DNA from: Solitalea lacus
Lineage (GTDB): Bacteria; Bacteroidota; Bacteroidia; Sphingobacteriales; Sphingobacteriaceae
NCBI RefSeq assembly: GCF_022014595.1
Contig: NZ_CP091740.1
Span: forward strand, 248,001 to 312,000
DNA: 64,000 nt
Direction of reading: 5' to 3'
This document shows, in pieces, positions 62,243-64,000 of the stretch. The notes under the pieces were generated by a model. That model had not been told where the DNA came from. It was given only the letters and a program-made list of their open reading frames with translations, and did not search any database. Made by a program: the position numbers and the translations under genes. The first letter of the stretch is position 1, and every line of letters starts with the position of its first letter.

Positions 62243-62800
62243 ATGAAAAAAATCTTACTAAGCTTATTAATACTATCCGCAACCTGTATTACAACTACCA
62301 TTAAGGCTCAATCAACATCTAAAATAGCAAACAAGTTATTCTATACAGAACTTGGTGGCCCAGGTGTATTATTTTCAGCAAATTTTGATGGAAGATTTGA
62401 TAAAAATAAGAAATTAGGTTTAGGTTATCGGATTGGGCTTGGGTTTTCAACCTATGAACAGGATATCTCTTCTAGTAGCAACACTAACAACTATTATTAC
62501 GAAACTGAAACAAGAAATTATCTTACTCTACCAATTGGAATTAATTATATATTAGGTAAAGAAGGATCTGCGAATATGTTTGAAATAGGTGCTGGCTTAA
62601 CTTTATTATCAAAAAAGGTAAGCATCTATAACTACGAAAACCAAGATGAGGGTAGCAACATTATTGGAGCTATATCATTTATGTATAGAAGACAACCAAT
62701 TGATGGTGGTTTTAGTTGGAGAATAGGCTTTACACCTATAATAGGTACATCAGGAAATATATTTCCATCAGGTGCTATAGGTATAGGTTATAACTTCTAA
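62243..62800 (+). CDS. Small outer-membrane beta-barrel-like protein
   Basis: 185 residues with a Sec signal peptide (about 1-22, TTIKAQ). The mature protein is Gly/aromatic-rich with alternating strands (LGLGYRIGLGFSTYEQ, NYLTLPIGINYIL, IGAGLTL, FSWRIGFTPIIG) ending in a terminal strand IGIGYNF with a C-terminal Phe, as for barrel insertion. It belongs to the small 8-stranded outer-membrane-protein type; function unknown. A strong terminator follows. Confidence 0.75.
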   Translation: MKKILLSLLILSATCITTTIKAQSTSKIANKLFYTELGGPGVLFSANFDGRFDKNKKLGLGYRIGLGFSTYEQDISSSSNTNNYYYETETRNYLTLPIGINYILGKEGSANMFEIGAGLTLLSKKVSIYNYENQDEGSNIIGAISFMYRRQPIDGGFSWRIGFTPIIGTSGNIFPSGAIGIGYNF

Positions 62801-62827
62801 ATCAAAATTAAAATAATACAAATCATA

Positions 62828-62862
62828 TAAAAAACCCGTTAGTTAGAGCTAACGGGTTTTTT
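62828..62862. terminator. Terminator after the outer-membrane protein gene
   Basis: Stem AAAACCCGTTAG / CTAACGGGTTTT with a 6-base loop and T-run on the plus strand (A-run on the other side). Strong rho-independent terminator. Confidence 0.9.
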
Positions 62863-63144
62863 ATTTATCTATATACACCTAAAATCATTATCCTATCTTG
62901 AAATTATAAATAATCCTCATTTAAATAATAATCAATTCGCTAAAATAAAGAAACATTATAAATCAATTAGATTAGAGTATTACAACACAAACACGGTCTT
63001 TAAATTAATTCCTAACTTAATATTATTATACTGAATTACAATTAAACAGATAAATCTAATAAAGTATATAATAATAAAATACCAATTAAAACACCTTACC
63101 ACTATTAACTTAATATTCTCAATATTATTCAATCTTAAAATTAA

Positions 63145-63160
63145 TGTTCCACGTGAAACA
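63145..63160. promoter_or_regulatory. parS-type palindrome upstream of mnmG (site 1)
   Basis: TGTTCCACGTGAAACA, 15 of 16 bases of the consensus TGTTTCACGTGAAACA. ParB-binding sites with this CACGTG core occur near mnmG/parAB at bacterial origins. Confidence 0.65.
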
Positions 63161-63203
63161 TTAATACAACATCAATATAAATAAACTACTAAAATCAATT
63201 TCG

Positions 63204-63211
63204 TAACTTTG
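63204..63211 (+). promoter_or_regulatory. -7 element for mnmG
   Basis: TAACTTTG, exact TAnnTTTG, about 60 bp upstream of the ATG at 63271 and between the two parS-type sites. Confidence 0.5.
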
Positions 63212-63241
63212 CAAATTATTTAAAATTAAAGAGATAAACCA

Positions 63242-63257
63242 TGTTCCACGTGGAACA
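63242..63257. promoter_or_regulatory. parS-type palindrome in the mnmG leader (site 2)
   Basis: TGTTCCACGTGGAACA, a perfect 16-bp palindrome that differs from the consensus by the symmetric C/G change. It sits 13 bp before the mnmG start codon, so ParB binding there could also affect mnmG expression. Confidence 0.65.
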
Positions 63258-63270
63258 TTATTAAATAGAT

Positions 63271-64000
63271 ATGTTTTCGGAATACGATATTATAGTAGTA
63301 GGAGCTGGTCATGCCGGTTGTGAAGCAGCAGCAGCAGCTGCAAATCTAGGTTCTAAAGTTCTATTAATTACAATGAATCTACAAACTATTGCACAAATGT
63401 CGTGTAACCCAGCAATGGGTGGCGTGGCTAAAGGACAAATTGTTCGAGAAATTGATGCAATGGGTGGATATTCAGGAATTGTGAGTGATAAAACTACAAT
63501 TCAATTTAGAATGCTGAATCGTTCTAAGGGTCCAGCAATGTGGAGTCCACGAGCACAAAATGATCGCTACAAATTTCATGAAGAATGGCGTTATATGCTA
63601 GAGAATACCAAAAACCTGGATTTCTTTCAGGATATGGTAAGTGGCCTATTAGTAAAAGGAAATACTATTTATGGTGTAAAAACATCACTTGGTTTAGAAA
63701 TAAAAGCTAAAGCAGTAGTACTTACTAATGGAACGTTCTTAAATGGTACCATTCATATTGGAGAAAAACGATTTGGTGGTGGACGAATGGGAGAAAAAGG
63801 CGCAACCGGATTAACCGAAAATTTAGTTGAACTAGGTTTTGAAGCTGGTAGAATGAAAACAGGTACCCCTCCTCGTATTGATGGTAGAAGTATCAATTAT
63901 TCAGTTATGGAAGAACAACAAGGCGATGAGAATCCAAGTCGCTTTTCATACCTTGATTTTGAACTACCAAAAGAACAACGTTCTTGTTATATTACCTATA
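63271..64000 (+). CDS. mnmG: tRNA uridine-5-carboxymethylaminomethyl enzyme MnmG (5' part)
   Basis: The frame starts MFSEYDIIVVGAGHAGCEAA and is still open at the window end (243 residues present of about 620). The FAD-binding motif GAGHAGCEAA is followed by MSCNPAMGGVAKGQIVREIDAMGG, NRSKGPAMWSPRAQ, and TGTPPRIDGRSI, all diagnostic of MnmG (GidA). With MnmE it installs the cmnm5 modification at U34 of tRNAs. It is near the replication origin in many bacteria, in agreement with the parS-type sites directly upstream. Confidence 0.97.
   Translation, partial: MFSEYDIIVVGAGHAGCEAAAAAANLGSKVLLITMNLQTIAQMSCNPAMGGVAKGQIVREIDAMGGYSGIVSDKTTIQFRMLNRSKGPAMWSPRAQNDRYKFHEEWRYMLENTKNLDFFQDMVSGLLVKGNTIYGVKTSLGLEIKAKAVVLTNGTFLNGTIHIGEKRFGGGRMGEKGATGLTENLVELGFEAGRMKTGTPPRIDGRSINYSVMEEQQGDENPSRFSYLDFELPKEQRSCYITY

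Larger units (their letters stand above)
62863..63270. other. AT-rich leader region of mnmG with parS sites
   Basis: About 410 bases, extremely AT-rich, no gene. It holds two parS-type palindromes (63145-63160, 63242-63257) and a -7 promoter element (63204-63211). No clear DnaA box (TTATCCACA) was found, so it is not called an origin. Confidence 0.6.

Noticed and set aside
62863-63270. Chromosomal replication origin
   Set aside because: AT-rich and next to parS-type sites and mnmG, but no cluster of DnaA boxes was found, so oriC is not claimed inside the window.
1-64000. CRISPR arrays and rRNA genes
   Set aside because: No regularly spaced short repeats with unique spacers and no rRNA segments were seen. 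The only repeated units are IS copies, IS end repeats and the tRNA-linked repeats.

Overview
The window is AT-rich chromosomal DNA from a member of the Bacteroidota, probably a Sphingobacteriales-like soil or water bacterium. The evidence is a SusC/SusD pair with ECF sigma and FecR regulators, Bacteroidota-type -7 promoter elements (TAnnTTTG) in front of several genes, many Sec signal peptides ending in ..AQ, and lineage-typical DUF1800/DUF1501, DUF4175 and tricorn-like genes. Genus cannot be fixed from the sequence alone.

Layout. 1-17 kb is chromosomal backbone: an SNF2 helicase (cut by the window edge), a small holin-like membrane protein, a tricorn-type S41 protease, a DUF1800/DUF1501 pair, a large TPR/peptidase-MA protein, RbfA, an S4 protein, a DUF1365/FAD-oxidoreductase pair, RidA and a fatty-acid desaturase. 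17.3-17.6 kb is a decayed phosphodiesterase gene. 17.9-30.2 kb is a polysaccharide-utilisation locus, all on the minus strand: ECF sigma, FecR anti-sigma, SusC with an STN signalling domain, SusD, a GH13 glucosidase, a GH65 enzyme and a calcineurin-type phosphoesterase. The set points to capture and periplasmic breakdown of an alpha-glucoside, with substrate-induced trans-envelope signalling. A DcaP-like porin follows.

32-54.6 kb is accessory DNA organised by tRNA-Pro(GGG). A degenerate 3' tRNA fragment (31975-32012), an intact tRNA-Pro (34806-34879) and a second intact tRNA-Pro (54519-54592) lie in the same orientation. The 2.8 kb between the first two holds a GC-richer FAD-linked oxidase and an alpha/beta hydrolase that has lost its signal-peptide start. 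The 19.7 kb between the two intact tRNAs is a genomic island. A tyrosine recombinase sits beside the right tRNA, about 130-140 bp imperfect direct repeats lie at both ends, and a second repeat pair lies just inside the ends. Cargo is an IetA/IetS-type AAA ATPase plus subtilase pair (known as an anti-phage or plasmid-stability system), a RadC-like JAB protein, a 0.65 kb non-coding stretch with strong nested inverted repeats, three small exported proteins, a small membrane protein, a degenerate SF2-helicase-like protein and hypothetical genes. One island gene is split by an IS21-type element that itself carries two identical ISL3-type insertions. All target duplications can be read, so the original gene can be rebuilt in frame.

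54.7-64 kb returns to backbone: DUF4175 protein, RsbW-like ATPase, YbeY, nitroreductase, pirin, a truncated second IS21 transposase, an NAD(P)-binding protein, a small outer-membrane protein, and the start of mnmG. Two parS-type palindromes flank the mnmG promoter, and a third near-match lies in the nitroreductase gene. This suggests that the right end lies in the chromosome-origin/partition domain.
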